Notes: generated by a model from the letters alone, not told the origin. DNA of 64,000 nucleotides from Intestinibacter bartlettii (GCF_000154445.1 NZ_DS499563.1); one strand, 5' to 3'; shown: positions 16,869-26,805, counted from the first letter of the stretch. Program-made: numbers and translations.

Positions 16869-17069
16869 TTAGCAACATCCACATCCATCATCTTCTATAC
16901 CCATAGAACCACAAACTATTAATAGTAATATTAAGAATGGTATCCATGCACATATGTCTATGTCAGTCCAGCTATCTTGGAAAGCTAAGAATAGGAAGAA
17001 TAATACTATTATCCACCATCCCATTCCAAAAAATCCTCCATCGCATCCTCCAAAGAATCTTTCTAACAT
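16869..17069 (-). CDS. Mini membrane protein with Gly/Cys-rich ends, unknown function
   Basis: A 66-residue protein behind a strong AAGGGGGTAAAAACA-ATG start and ahead of its own terminator, so it is a real monocistronic gene. It has two hydrophobic segments (about residues 17-30 and 42-56) with an acidic hairpin (QDSWTDIDIC) between them, an N-terminal FFGGCDGGFFGMGWW stretch and ends in DDGCGCC. Four cysteines lie near the termini and one in the loop. I recognise no family. The terminal Cys cluster could bind metal or be oxidised, but that is only a guess. Confidence 0.65.
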   Translation of the reverse strand: MLERFFGGCDGGFFGMGWWIIVLFFLFLAFQDSWTDIDICAWIPFLILLLIVCGSMGIEDDGCGCC

Positions 17070-17171
17070 TGTTTTTACCCCCTTGTTGATGAAAAATTTA
17101 TTTCTAGATTATATTATGTTAGATGCTATGTTTTTGACATTGATTTTTATAAATATTTTATATTTTTATTT

Positions 17172-20100
17172 TTAATCTACTGATTTCAATGATTCTACCA
17201 TTTTTACATTTTTTAATTTATAGTACATAACTACATTAACTATAAGTGAAAGTAAAACTGTTAAAATAGCTGCTATTATATAACTCTTTGTATTTATTAC
17301 CCTACCAAACATCATAGATTTTATTTCAACAGTAGTCATAATATATTGATGTAGGAATTTTCCCATAATCAATCCAACTATTATACCCACTATTGTTAAT
17401 ATAATATTTTCTCTATAAATATATGCTGCTGTCTCTCCATCATAAAAACCTAATACTTTTATCGTTGCAATTTCTCTTATTCTTTCAGAAATATTTACAT
17501 TTGTTAAGTTGTATAAAACTACAAATGCTAGCGCTCCTGCTGAAATTATCATAATTAATACGACATAATTTAAGTTTTTAATAGTATTGCTAAATGTTTG
17601 TTTTGAGACTGTATTAAATACTACGCCAGATACTCCATCTATATTTATTAATTCTTTTGATAGTTTATCTTCTTCTTTTGAAGAAGTTCTATTTAAAATT
17701 CCTAAAACTTTGTTATTAGAAGGAATATTATTAAACAATTTATTGTAGTAATTCTTTGTCATATAAGCATAATGTGATATATAGTTTTCTGTTATATCAC
17801 TTACCTTAGCTTCTACAGTTATATTATCGCTATTTTTTAGTTTTATAGTATCTCCAACTGAGGCTCCTATTACTCTCGCTGCCTTTTCACTTAATACTAA
17901 ACCATCATCTTTTAAGTTTATTTTTTTATGACCAACCCTTTGTCTAAGGTGGATAAAATCATTAAACTTATTTAAATCATCGGGTATTACTATATTTACA
18001 TCTTCACTTCCTTCATTAGTCTTTACTTCTCCATTTTCATACACGAAAAACTCGTATTCTTTTATATTTTTAGTTTTATTTAACTTAGATGCCATATCTT
18101 TTATTTCTGAATCTGTTGTTTTATTTGATATTGATATTTCCATATCGTATTTAAGTAATTCTCCATATTGTCCAGAGACAATCATTTGTATAGAATCTTT
18201 TATTCCAAATCCAGTTACTAAAAGTGCTGTGCATCCCGCTATTCCAAGTACTGTCATCAAAAATCTTTTCTTATATCTAAATATATTTCTCAATGTAACC
18301 TTGCTTATAAAACTAAGTCTCTTCCATATAAAATCGATTCTTTCCAATAATATTCTCTTCCCATTTTTTGGAGCCTTTGGTCTCATAAGTGCCGATGGTT
18401 CCTCCATCAATTCCTTCTTGCAAGCCGTATAAGCTGACAATGTCGTTACTAATATTGCTATTAATGTAATTGATATAGCAAGTTTTATATCTATTGCAGG
18501 AATCATATCTGGTAAGGTATACATCATTCCATATGCATAAAAAATTACGATTGGAAATACTGAAAATCCTATAAGTAAACCTAATATACTTCCTATTATA
18601 CTTGCAGTAAATGCATATAATATATATTTTTTAGCTATGGCAAACACTGTATATCCAAGTGCTTTTAATGTTCCTATATTTATTCTCTGCTCGTCTACCA
18701 TTCTTGTCATAGTCGTCAAACATACAAGTGCCGCTACTGCAAAGAAAAATACAGGGAATATTTTTGCCAAAGCATCTATACTATTTGCACAGCCTTCATA
18801 TTCAACAAATGACCTATGACTATCTCTGTCTAATACATACCAAGTTGGCTTTTCAATTTTATTTATTTCTCTTTGTGCTTTCTTAATTTCATTTTCTGCT
18901 TTTGATAATTTTTCTTGTACTTCTTGCTTTTTATTATCTAAAGTAGTTTGTGCATTTTGTATCTCTTCTTCACCAGATTTAATTTTTTGCTCTGCTTTTT
19001 GTATTTCATTATTTGCAGTTTTTTCAGATTGTTTTAACTCAATTTCTGATTGTTTTATTTTTATTTTATTTGAATCTAGGGTTTGTTTTGTCTGTTTTAA
19101 TTTATTTTCACTACTTTGTAGTTTTTGTTTTTGTGAATTTAATTCCTTTTTAGCCGAAGAAATTCCTGATTTTAATTGTTCTAAATTTGAATTCATTGTT
19201 TTTAATTCATTTTGGTAGTAAAGTTTTTGTTCTTCTGATAAATTTTCATCTTTAAGCAATAAATTTATTTGGGCTATACCATTTTCTAGTTCTGATTTTT
19301 GTAATTCTAAGTCCTTAATTTTACTTTCTGCCTTTTTAAATTCACCTTGCGCTTTTTTCTTTTGATTTTTAAATTCTTTTAATGCATTCTCATACTGAAC
19401 TCTTCCAGACTTTAATTGTTTTTTTGCATTTTCTATTTGTACTTTTCCAGTTTGTATTTTTCTCTTTGCATTTGATTTTTGAGACTCAAGTTCCAATTTG
19501 CCTCGTTCTAATTCTGTCTTTGATTTATTTATTTTAGTTTGAGCATCGTCTATTTCTTTTTCGGCCTTTGCTTTATTGTCTTCATATTTTTGCTTAGATT
19601 CATTTAATTTATCTTGTGCTTCTGATACAACTTCATCATATCTAGCTTTTATTCTATCGTCTGTGATTTTATCTATATCATGTACTACTGAATCTATTAA
19701 TTCTTGGTATTCATCACTATATGTATCTAAAGCTTTAGCTCCTTTTACAGTTAAATAAATATCTGTATATACATCTAACTTAAAATCCGAGTCCAAAATC
19801 ATCATTGCTCCTTGGACTCTTCCTCCACCTATAGATGCATTTCCCTTTTCATGTGATAGATAGTATGGAGTATTTACATATCCCACAACTGTATATTCTT
19901 TTTTATTTAGGCTGTCACTTATATCCTCATCTGTTCCAGAATCAAGAGTTACCTTACTTCCTATAGGATAAGCTAAAAATTGATATTTTGATTTTTCAAT
20001 TACACATTCACCGCTTTTTTGTGGCAATCTTCCTTTTACCACCTTAAGTCTGTTCATGTAATTTTTATTGTTTTGCTTATAATCACTTAAATTTATGCTT

Positions 20101-20420
20101 TGAATTTGAACTACACTGTCTTTATCTTTATAATTCGAAATTGCTTCCATGGAGTAAGTTCCTTTGATTCCATCTACTTTGTTTATTTTTTTAATTGCAT
20201 CGACATCATCATCCGTAAGTCCTAGAGTCGATGTAATTCTGATATCCATTAAATTAGAATCATCATAATATGAATCAGATGTTTTCTTCATAACTAATGG
20301 TGCATCTTTAATTCCTGCAAAAAAAGCCACACCAAGTGCTACAATAAGCAAAATCGAAATAAATCTTCCTTTTGAATTTTTTATATCCCTTACAAAGTCT
20401 TTATTAAGTGCACTTTTCAT
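17172..20420 (-). CDS. FtsX/MacB-type ABC exporter permease with a giant extracytoplasmic coiled coil
   Basis: A 1082-residue permease. After an N-terminal transmembrane helix (about residues 19-39) comes a MacB-like extracellular domain, then roughly 270 residues (about 260-530) of Lys/Glu/Gln/Ser-rich heptads such as KAEKEIDDAQTKINKSK, a predicted very long coiled coil outside the membrane. Two FtsX domains follow (about 560-690 and 955-1080, seen as LVCLTTMTRMVDEQRINIGTLKALGY and LYNLTNVNISERIREIATIKVLGFY-type helices) flanking a second extracellular domain. The ATG at 20420 follows the ATPase stop directly. FtsX-like proteins either export lipids or peptides or switch on cell-wall hydrolases; the coiled coil favours contact with a wall partner. 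Confidence 0.85.
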   Translation of the reverse strand: MKSALNKDFVRDIKNSKGRFISILLIVALGVAFFAGIKDAPLVMKKTSDSYYDDSNLMDIRITSTLGLTDDDVDAIKKINKVDGIKGTYSMEAISNYKDKDSVVQIQSINLSDYKQNNKNYMNRLKVVKGRLPQKSGECVIEKSKYQFLAYPIGSKVTLDSGTDEDISDSLNKKEYTVVGYVNTPYYLSHEKGNASIGGGRVQGAMMILDSDFKLDVYTDIYLTVKGAKALDTYSDEYQELIDSVVHDIDKITDDRIKARYDEVVSEAQDKLNESKQKYEDNKAKAEKEIDDAQTKINKSKTELERGKLELESQKSNAKRKIQTGKVQIENAKKQLKSGRVQYENALKEFKNQKKKAQGEFKKAESKIKDLELQKSELENGIAQINLLLKDENLSEEQKLYYQNELKTMNSNLEQLKSGISSAKKELNSQKQKLQSSENKLKQTKQTLDSNKIKIKQSEIELKQSEKTANNEIQKAEQKIKSGEEEIQNAQTTLDNKKQEVQEKLSKAENEIKKAQREINKIEKPTWYVLDRDSHRSFVEYEGCANSIDALAKIFPVFFFAVAALVCLTTMTRMVDEQRINIGTLKALGYTVFAIAKKYILYAFTASIIGSILGLLIGFSVFPIVIFYAYGMMYTLPDMIPAIDIKLAISITLIAILVTTLSAYTACKKELMEEPSALMRPKAPKNGKRILLERIDFIWKRLSFISKVTLRNIFRYKKRFLMTVLGIAGCTALLVTGFGIKDSIQMIVSGQYGELLKYDMEISISNKTTDSEIKDMASKLNKTKNIKEYEFFVYENGEVKTNEGSEDVNIVIPDDLNKFNDFIHLRQRVGHKKINLKDDGLVLSEKAARVIGASVGDTIKLKNSDNITVEAKVSDITENYISHYAYMTKNYYNKLFNNIPSNNKVLGILNRTSSKEEDKLSKELINIDGVSGVVFNTVSKQTFSNTIKNLNYVVLIMIISAGALAFVVLYNLTNVNISERIREIATIKVLGFYDGETAAYIYRENIILTIVGIIVGLIMGKFLHQYIMTTVEIKSMMFGRVINTKSYIIAAILTVLLSLIVNVVMYYKLKNVKMVESLKSVD

Positions 20421-20421
20421 A

Positions 20422-21126
20422 TTACCACTCAATCCTTTCTACAGGGGTTGGATTGTCATTTACAACTACACTTTCTATTTTCCCATTTTTCACTTTAATC
20501 ACTTTGTCTCCCATAGGCGTAAGGGCTAAGTTGTGAGTTATTATTATAACTGTCATGTTCATCTTTCTACATGTATCTTGTAGTAATTTTAGAATTGATT
20601 TGCCTGTGTTATAATCTAATGCACCTGTTGGCTCATCACATAAAAGTAATTTAGGATTTTTAGCAAGCGCTCTTGCTATTGCTACTCTTTGTTGTTCCCC
20701 ACCAGATAGTTGCGCTGGAAAGTTGTTTTTTCTATCTCCAAGTCCTACGGCTTCCATAACTTCGTCTATGTCCAATGGATCTTTACATATTTGTGTCGCA
20801 AGTTCTACATTTTCCTTTGCGGTAAGATTTTGTACCAGATTGTAAAACTGGAAAACAAATCCTATATCATATCTTCTATATGTTATTAATTCTTTATTTG
20901 AATAGTTATTTATATATTTATTGTCTACTATAATTTGTCCGCTGCTAGGGCTGTCCATGCCTCCTAGTATGTTTAGTATTGTACTTTTCCCGGCACCACT
21001 TGCCCCAGCAACGACTACAAATTCCCCTTTATCTACAGAAAAGTTTACTCCACTCAATGCTTCGATATTAACTTCACCCATTTTGTATATTTTTTTTACA
21101 TTTTTAAATTCAATATACTTACTCAA
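20422..21126 (-). CDS. MacB/LolD-type ABC ATPase partner of the coiled-coil permease
   Basis: A 234-residue ATPase of the LolD/FtsE/MacB group: Walker A GASGAGKST near residue 41, Q-loop FVFQFYNLV, signature LSGGEQQRVAIARA, Walker B LLLCDEPTGALD, H-loop IITHN. These match ATPases that move with FtsX-like permeases. I start at the TTG at 21126, seven bases after AGGAGG, rather than the ATG 6 nt upstream that touches the ribosome site. The permease gene begins directly after its stop. RNase J ends 24 nt upstream on the same strand, so all three may share a transcript. Confidence 0.9.
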   Translation of the reverse strand: MSKYIEFKNVKKIYKMGEVNIEALSGVNFSVDKGEFVVVAGASGAGKSTILNILGGMDSPSSGQIIVDNKYINNYSNKELITYRRYDIGFVFQFYNLVQNLTAKENVELATQICKDPLDIDEVMEAVGLGDRKNNFPAQLSGGEQQRVAIARALAKNPKLLLCDEPTGALDYNTGKSILKLLQDTCRKMNMTVIIITHNLALTPMGDKVIKVKNGKIESVVVNDNPTPVERIEW

Positions 21127-21149
21127 TCTCATCCCTCCTAAAATTATGT

Positions 21150-22805
21150 CTATACATCCATTATAATAGGAAATACACTTGGTTTTCTTTTTGTTTTTTC
21201 AAAAAGCAGTACTTCAACAGATTTTCTTACACTTCCCTTTAATACCTGCCATCCTGTTGATTGTTCTAATAGACATTCTTCGATTTTTTGTCTTGATACT
21301 TCTTTTATTTCATTTATTATATCTTCATTTTCTCTAGCATATATAAATCCTCTTGTTATAACATCTGGCCCCGAAGCAAGATAGAAATTTTCCATATCTA
21401 TAGCAAATACTATTATTACCATACCATCCCTTGCTAAATTACGTCTATCTCTTAATACGATATTTCCTACATCTCCAACACCTATTCCATCTACATAAAG
21501 TACACCTGTACGTATTTTTCCAGATATTTTTGCGCCTTCTTCACTTATTTCAAGCACATCTCCATTTTCCATAGTAAATATATTTTCGCCCTTCATGCCC
21601 ATCTTTTTTGCCAAATCAGCATGGTGTTTAAGATGACGATATTCGCCGTGGACTGGTAGAAAATATTTAGGCTTTGTTATAGAATGAATTAATTTTAATT
21701 CCTCTTGATATGCATGACCAGAAACATGTACATCTTCTAAATCTTCATATATAACTTCTGCTCCCTTTTTATAAAGTTGATTTATTACCTTTGATATCAT
21801 TTTATCATTTCCAGGTATAGGTGATGCTGAAATTATAAATAAATCATCGCGTTCTAATTTTATTTTTCTGTGATTTCCATAAGCTATTCTTGAAAGCCCA
21901 GCCATAGGTTCCCCTTGGCTGCCAGTAGTTATTATAGTTATTTTATTGTTATCATGATTATTTAATTCATCCACACTTATTACAGCCTCTTCTGGAATAT
22001 GTAAATAACCAAGCTCCATAGCTACCTTGCTTACATTTTCCATACTTCTTCCGCTAAAACAAATTTTTCTGCTTTCTTTTAATGATGCATCTACTATTTG
22101 TTGCATTCTATGAATATTCGATGCAAATGTAGCTACTATAACCCTTCCTGTCGCCCCATCTAAAATTCTATTTAATGTTTCCCCTATTGTTTTTTCAGAA
22201 AGCGAGTGCCCACTTCTCTCTACATTTGTACTATCTGCCATAAGCAATAATACTCCCTCTTCACCTAGAGCTGATAATCTGTTTAAGTCCATAACTCTTC
22301 CGTCAATTGGAGTATAGTCTATTTTAAAATCGCCAGTATGAACAATTGTTCCAAGTGGAGTAAAAATCGCCAATGAACATGCATCTGCTATACTGTGAGT
22401 TGCCCTTATAAATTCTACACTCAGTTTATTAAATTTTATCACATCACCTTCTTTTACGGGTATTAAACTTTCTTTACTTATATTGTGCTCCTCTAATTTG
22501 CTCGCTATAAGTCCGATTGTAAGACGTGTTGCATATATATCCATATTGAGTTGTTTTAATATATATGGGATTGAACCTATATGATCTTCATGACCATGTG
22601 TTATAAATAAACCTTTTACTTTATCTTGATTTTCTAATAAATAATTTATATCTGGAATGACTAAGTCTATTCCAAGCATGTCATCATCTGGAAAAGATAC
22701 TCCGCAATCTATCACAATTATTTCATCTTCATATTCTATCGCAGTTATATTTTTCCCTATTTCACCTAATCCTCCTAGAGGAATTATTTTTAATGAACTT
22801 TTCAT
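21150..22805 (-). CDS. rnjA: Ribonuclease J (metallo-beta-lactamase / beta-CASP)
   Basis: A 551-residue RNase J. The metallo-beta-lactamase motif H70-G-H72-E-D74-H75 binds catalytic zinc; HTGDFKIDYTP and the later VSGHAYQEELKL and LPVHGEYRHL give the remaining ligands, and the beta-CASP domain and the C-terminal domain follow. It has 5'-to-3' exonuclease and endonuclease activity and acts in mRNA decay and rRNA maturation. Its length equals the family norm. The ATG has AAAGGAGG. Whether it is the J1 or J2 paralogue cannot be told from one copy. Downstream the ABC exporter genes follow closely. Confidence 0.93.
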   Translation of the reverse strand: MKSSLKIIPLGGLGEIGKNITAIEYEDEIIVIDCGVSFPDDDMLGIDLVIPDINYLLENQDKVKGLFITHGHEDHIGSIPYILKQLNMDIYATRLTIGLIASKLEEHNISKESLIPVKEGDVIKFNKLSVEFIRATHSIADACSLAIFTPLGTIVHTGDFKIDYTPIDGRVMDLNRLSALGEEGVLLLMADSTNVERSGHSLSEKTIGETLNRILDGATGRVIVATFASNIHRMQQIVDASLKESRKICFSGRSMENVSKVAMELGYLHIPEEAVISVDELNNHDNNKITIITTGSQGEPMAGLSRIAYGNHRKIKLERDDLFIISASPIPGNDKMISKVINQLYKKGAEVIYEDLEDVHVSGHAYQEELKLIHSITKPKYFLPVHGEYRHLKHHADLAKKMGMKGENIFTMENGDVLEISEEGAKISGKIRTGVLYVDGIGVGDVGNIVLRDRRNLARDGMVIIVFAIDMENFYLASGPDVITRGFIYARENEDIINEIKEVSRQKIEECLLEQSTGWQVLKGSVRKSVEVLLFEKTKRKPSVFPIIMDV

Positions 22806-23002
22806 TATGCCTCCTTTAAAAAATTAAAAATCTATATTATCATTGTTTTCTAATTCTCTTTTTATATTTTAAATTAATAACTTTTTATATTATTTACATA
22901 TTTACATAAATTATAAACCTAAATACTTTTTACTTATGTAAAATAGTATTTAAATAAAGAAATCTTCATTCTAAAGATCTTGAAAAATGTAGATTTTTTA
23001 AT

Positions 23003-24184
23003 TTAGTTAAAACTTAATACATTTAAAACATGCATTATCGCCCCTATGCTAAGACATCTCTCATCTATATCAAAATCCTCCGTATGTATCAATGATGTTA
23101 TTCTTTTTTCTTTATTTCCACAACCAACATGGAAAAACGCACCCTTACAATTTTCAACAAAGAAAGAAAAATCCTCTCCTCCCATCGATGGATTTTCTTT
23201 AAATATAAAACTACCTTTTCCTAAAAATTCTTCTGCATTATTTTTAACTATATCTATTAATTCTCTGTCATTTTTTAGTGGGTTATATCCATCTTTTTCT
23301 ACTATTAATTTAGCTTTGCATCTATAAGCTGCTGCTGTATTTTCAATAATTTCTGTAGCCCTTTGTATCATAAATTCTTTTTGCCTTTTATCTAATGTTC
23401 TAAGCGTTCCATCTATTTTTACTTCATCACAAATCACATTTCCAGCATCTCCGCCTTGAATTTTACCTAATGTCAAAACTCCCATCTCATGAGGTGCTAA
23501 ATTTCTACTTACAATACTTTGAAGTGATGTTATTATTTGAGCTGCTGCAACTAATGCATCTATTCCATTTTGCGGATAAGCCCCGTGTCCTCTTTTTCCT
23601 TTAACATCAATCCAAATAGAATCTGCACTAGCATTTAATGTTCCGTATTTTGATTCTATAGTCCCAACCTCAAGATATCCTTGGACATGAGCACCAAACA
23701 TGTACTCTACTTTTGGATTTTCCATTAGACCATCTTCAATAAAAAACTTAGCTCCTCCACCTTCTTCTTCAGCCGGTTCAAAGAAAAATTTTATATTTAC
23801 GTTTAACTCATCTTTTATTTCATATAATAATTTACAAGCCCCAATTAACATCGTAGTATGTGCATCGTGACCACAAGCATGCATAATTCCATCATTCTGT
23901 GATTTATATTCACTTTCTTTAATTTCCTGAATAGGAAGTGCGTCTATATCTCCCCTTATTCCTATTGTCGTCTTTGCATTTTTTTTATAAATATAAGCCA
24001 TAATACCCCTATGGTGTTCAAATTCAATATAATCAATTCCTATTTCGTCTAGATATTTTTTTATCTTTTTCTTAGTTACAAACTCCTCCATAGCTAACTC
24101 TGGTGTTCTATGTAAATCTCTTCTAATTTTTATTAAATAATGTGATATTTCATTTCCCCTTTTTATAATACTTTGTTTTAGCAA
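23003..24184 (-). CDS. M20-family amidohydrolase (amino-acid N-acyl hydrolase type)
   Basis: A 393-residue metallopeptidase-like hydrolase of the M20D / IAA-amino-acid hydrolase group. Metal-site motifs are visible: RGDIDALPI, MHACGHDAHTTM, FEPAEEEGGGAKFFIEDG and near the C-terminus MGGEDFSFF. It would remove an acyl group from an N-acylated amino acid or a related amide. I prefer the TTG at 24184, with AAGGGTG ahead and an N-terminus (MLKQSIIKRGNEISHYLIKI) that aligns with relatives; an in-frame GTG 57 nt upstream adds an unlikely tail. The exact substrate is unknown. It is transcribed divergently from the cyclase-family gene. Confidence 0.85.
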   Translation of the reverse strand: MLKQSIIKRGNEISHYLIKIRRDLHRTPELAMEEFVTKKKIKKYLDEIGIDYIEFEHHRGIMAYIYKKNAKTTIGIRGDIDALPIQEIKESEYKSQNDGIMHACGHDAHTTMLIGACKLLYEIKDELNVNIKFFFEPAEEEGGGAKFFIEDGLMENPKVEYMFGAHVQGYLEVGTIESKYGTLNASADSIWIDVKGKRGHGAYPQNGIDALVAAAQIITSLQSIVSRNLAPHEMGVLTLGKIQGGDAGNVICDEVKIDGTLRTLDKRQKEFMIQRATEIIENTAAAYRCKAKLIVEKDGYNPLKNDRELIDIVKNNAEEFLGKGSFIFKENPSMGGEDFSFFVENCKGAFFHVGCGNKEKRITSLIHTEDFDIDERCLSIGAIMHVLNVLSFN

Positions 24185-24346
24185 TTGAGTTTCACCCTTT
24201 CTCGAATAAATTTTATATACATTATTATACATACTTTCCACTATAAAATTATAGTTATATTAACCTTAAAATTATTATAATTTCCTAATATATCCCCAAA
24301 AATCTAGTATAATTTTATTAAGTTCTATTACTTTAAGGAGGTTATT

Positions 24347-24988
24347 ATGAAAGTTATAGATTTAACTCACACTATAAAAGAAGGAATGCCTGTTTTCCCA
24401 GGAACTGAACCACCAAAGTTAGATCCTGCTAGCACGTTGGAAAAGGACGGATTTAGAGAAACTTTACTTACTATGTATTCACATACCGGAACTCATATGG
24501 ATGCTCCAGCACATGTAAGAGAAGATGGTATTACTCTTGATAAATTTGGTGCAGACAAATTTGTAGGTAAGGCTATTGTCGTTGACTGCAGCGATTTATC
24601 AGAAGGAGATACTATCGATATATCTTATATAAATAAATATAAAGGTATTATTGAAGATGCCGAATTTGTATTATTTAAAACTGGTTGGGATAAATATTGG
24701 GATACAGAAAAATACTACGGTAAATTTCCAGTTATAAGTGAAGAAGTTGCAGATTATCTTATAAGTTCAAACAAAAAAGGAATCGGACTAGATGTAATTT
24801 CAATCGAGGCTATCGAAAGTGAAGATTTACCTATGCATCATAAAGTATTAAAAAACAACTTAGTTATAATAGAAAATCTTTGTAATCTAGATCAAATAGG
24901 TTCAGATTTATTTACATTTTGTGCACTTCCTCTAAAATTTATAAATTCTGATGGAGCTTCAACTAGAGCAGTTGCTATTTTAGATTAG
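24347..24988 (+). CDS. Cyclase-family / kynurenine-formamidase-like metal hydrolase
   Basis: A 213-residue protein of the cyclase family (Cyclase, KynB-like). The hallmark metal-binding motif is SHTGTHMDAPAHV near residues 44-56, preceded by the N-terminal DLTHTIKEGMPVFPG. A second conserved region, GIGLDVISIEAIES, and the metal-site MHHKVL segment are present. Family members hydrolyse N-formylkynurenine, isatin or other small amides. No tryptophan-degradation genes are nearby, so formamidase activity is not supported by context. The RBS is AAGGAGG. It is monocistronic, ending at a strong terminator. Confidence 0.85.
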   Translation: MKVIDLTHTIKEGMPVFPGTEPPKLDPASTLEKDGFRETLLTMYSHTGTHMDAPAHVREDGITLDKFGADKFVGKAIVVDCSDLSEGDTIDISYINKYKGIIEDAEFVLFKTGWDKYWDTEKYYGKFPVISEEVADYLISSNKKGIGLDVISIEAIESEDLPMHHKVLKNNLVIIENLCNLDQIGSDLFTFCALPLKFINSDGASTRAVAILD

Positions 24989-24991
24989 ATC

Positions 24992-25040
24992 AAAAAAAGT
25001 GTATTTTAAAATCTTCCTTTTATTTTAAAATACACTTTTT
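24992..25040. terminator. Bidirectional intrinsic terminator
   Basis: Long perfect stem AAAAGTGTATTTTAAAAT with its complement, 11-13-nt loop, T-run on both outer sides. It separates the cyclase-family gene from the convergent VanZ-domain gene. Confidence 0.85.
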
Positions 25041-25068
25041 CATTCTATAACATTAATTTTTATTTTAC

Positions 25069-26466
25069 CTATTCTAATGCAGGTATAAATATCGGTCTTC
25101 CTTCTCCATCAATTGTACATTCAAATCTATATACAGGTTGATAATATCCCTTGCTGTCTAGTTGATAACATAGTTTAATACTTCTAATCAAAATTGATTT
25201 TATATTGTATAATTCATAAGAGTTAAATTGACCTGCTTTTATTTTATCGTAAGCCTCTTCTTGACTTATAATTTTATATTTTCCATATGACTTATAAGTA
25301 TATATATAGTTGTATATATTAAGTATTTCATCTGACTGAGATATTGTTAAATACCCATCAGTTAACTTATTATTTTTTTCATTTAAATCAACATAAAATC
25401 TATATGACGATAATTTTTTATTGTCTTCTTTTTCTTGCTCAAATTCTGCAATATCACATGGTTTTACATTATATTTTTTTAATGCTGCTATTACACTTTC
25501 TTTATCCATATTTTGATTTATTACATTATCACTACAGTTAAAATCAGTAAAACTATATGCTCCACCATTTAGATAAACCATTATTTTATACCTTCCATCG
25601 CTTGAACTATATAGTATTTGATTGTCATAAGTATCTATATTTGATTTATCTACACTTGTTCCTAATTTTTTTAAAAAGTCTTGAGCAAAATTTAATGCAT
25701 CTTCAGCACTTAATCTATTTAAAGTATATACCTTTTTTTCTTTGTCCTCATCATCTTTTAATTCAACTTTGCTATTTAAAGATACCTTAGACATATCGTA
25801 AACATAATTATAATTGCTACTTAGATTTCCAAATCTTTGTGAATTATAAATATCATTTATCTTATAACCAGCAAAGATAGTTGCCAATGTTGGTAAAAGA
25901 TATATTATTAATTTTAAAGGTTTAAATTTTGTTTTTTCTTTAGATATAGATGTTAATAAAAACATAACTAAACTATAACCAATAAGTGCACCTATCCAGT
26001 TATTCATTATGTCATCTACTTCAAAAATTCCTCTTTTAGTTATATATTGAGTTACCTCTATTCCAAAAGTGAATAAAAAACCTAAGCTAAGTGTCCAGTA
26101 GAATTTTTTAAATCTATAACTAAAAAGCGGAAGTAAAAATCCAAAAGGAACGAACATTAAAATATTTAAAATTATATTTCTCCAATAAGACTTTGAATAA
26201 TTGTTCCAAGCTTCTATATAAGAGCTAAATAAATTAAAATTTGCATGTTCATATACTCCAGATCTTGTAAAAATAGTTGCGCCAATTACTATTACTATGT
26301 AGCAAAATAAAATACAAAATACGATTACCTTTTTTATATTTGTTTGCATGTGATTTTTAAGAAATCTCCTAAAAAATATAAAATATATTATTCCTATAAA
26401 AATTAAGCCTATTATGCCTAATACTAAATACTCTCTCGCTAAATTGATAACTTGAAAAAGCTTCAT
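25069..26466 (-). CDS. VanZ-domain membrane protein with a large extra C-terminal domain
   Basis: A 465-residue protein. The N-terminal 175 residues form a VanZ domain with five helices and the family marks NIILNILMFVPFGFLLPL and FGIEVTQYITKRGIFEVDDIMNNWIG (quoted in part). A sixth helix near 188-206 is followed by about 250 extracytoplasmic residues containing PepSY/YycI-like strands (VYTLNRLSAEDALNFAQDFL and a second QEEAYDKIKAGQF copy). VanZ proteins give low-level glycopeptide resistance in enterococci, but most family members have unknown roles. The added domain resembles the regulatory ectodomains of YycH/YycI proteins; this is inference from pattern. It is monocistronic with RBS TGGAGGG. 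Confidence 0.75.
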   Translation of the reverse strand: MKLFQVINLAREYLVLGIIGLIFIGIIYFIFFRRFLKNHMQTNIKKVIVFCILFCYIVIVIGATIFTRSGVYEHANFNLFSSYIEAWNNYSKSYWRNIILNILMFVPFGFLLPLFSYRFKKFYWTLSLGFLFTFGIEVTQYITKRGIFEVDDIMNNWIGALIGYSLVMFLLTSISKEKTKFKPLKLIIYLLPTLATIFAGYKINDIYNSQRFGNLSSNYNYVYDMSKVSLNSKVELKDDEDKEKKVYTLNRLSAEDALNFAQDFLKKLGTSVDKSNIDTYDNQILYSSSDGRYKIMVYLNGGAYSFTDFNCSDNVINQNMDKESVIAALKKYNVKPCDIAEFEQEKEDNKKLSSYRFYVDLNEKNNKLTDGYLTISQSDEILNIYNYIYTYKSYGKYKIISQEEAYDKIKAGQFNSYELYNIKSILIRSIKLCYQLDSKGYYQPVYRFECTIDGEGRPIFIPALE

Positions 26467-26560
26467 AACTATCCCTCCATCATCTAATTCCTTATTTATT
26501 ATAAACTCTTTTACCTACATAATCATTAAGTTTTTCTTAAAAAATTTAAATTTAGAAAAG

Positions 26561-26590
26561 AAAAAAGGATGCGCCGCCACATCCTTTTTT
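26561..26590. terminator. Strong bidirectional terminator in a 339-nt gap
   Basis: AAAAAAGGATG pairs perfectly with CATCCTTTTTT around an 8-nt GC-rich loop. It ends transcription of the ACT-domain gene (minus strand). The rest of the gap 26467-26805 contains the promoter region of the VanZ-domain gene and otherwise nothing I recognise. Confidence 0.8.
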
Positions 26591-26805
26591 CGGGGAGTTA
26601 TTACTAAAAAAATCATCAAAAAAATTATTTTAAGTATTAGTTATTTAAGTTTAAATAACTTTCTAGAAATTAACTAGCTTGTATCTTTACTATGCTTTAA
26701 TGATACATTTTAAAACTTAAATTAACCTTAACTCAAAGTAAATTTTTTCTTCCTAAAGTAAAATTTATTTAACTTTCTTATCATTTTTAGTATCCCACTT
26801 AAAAT

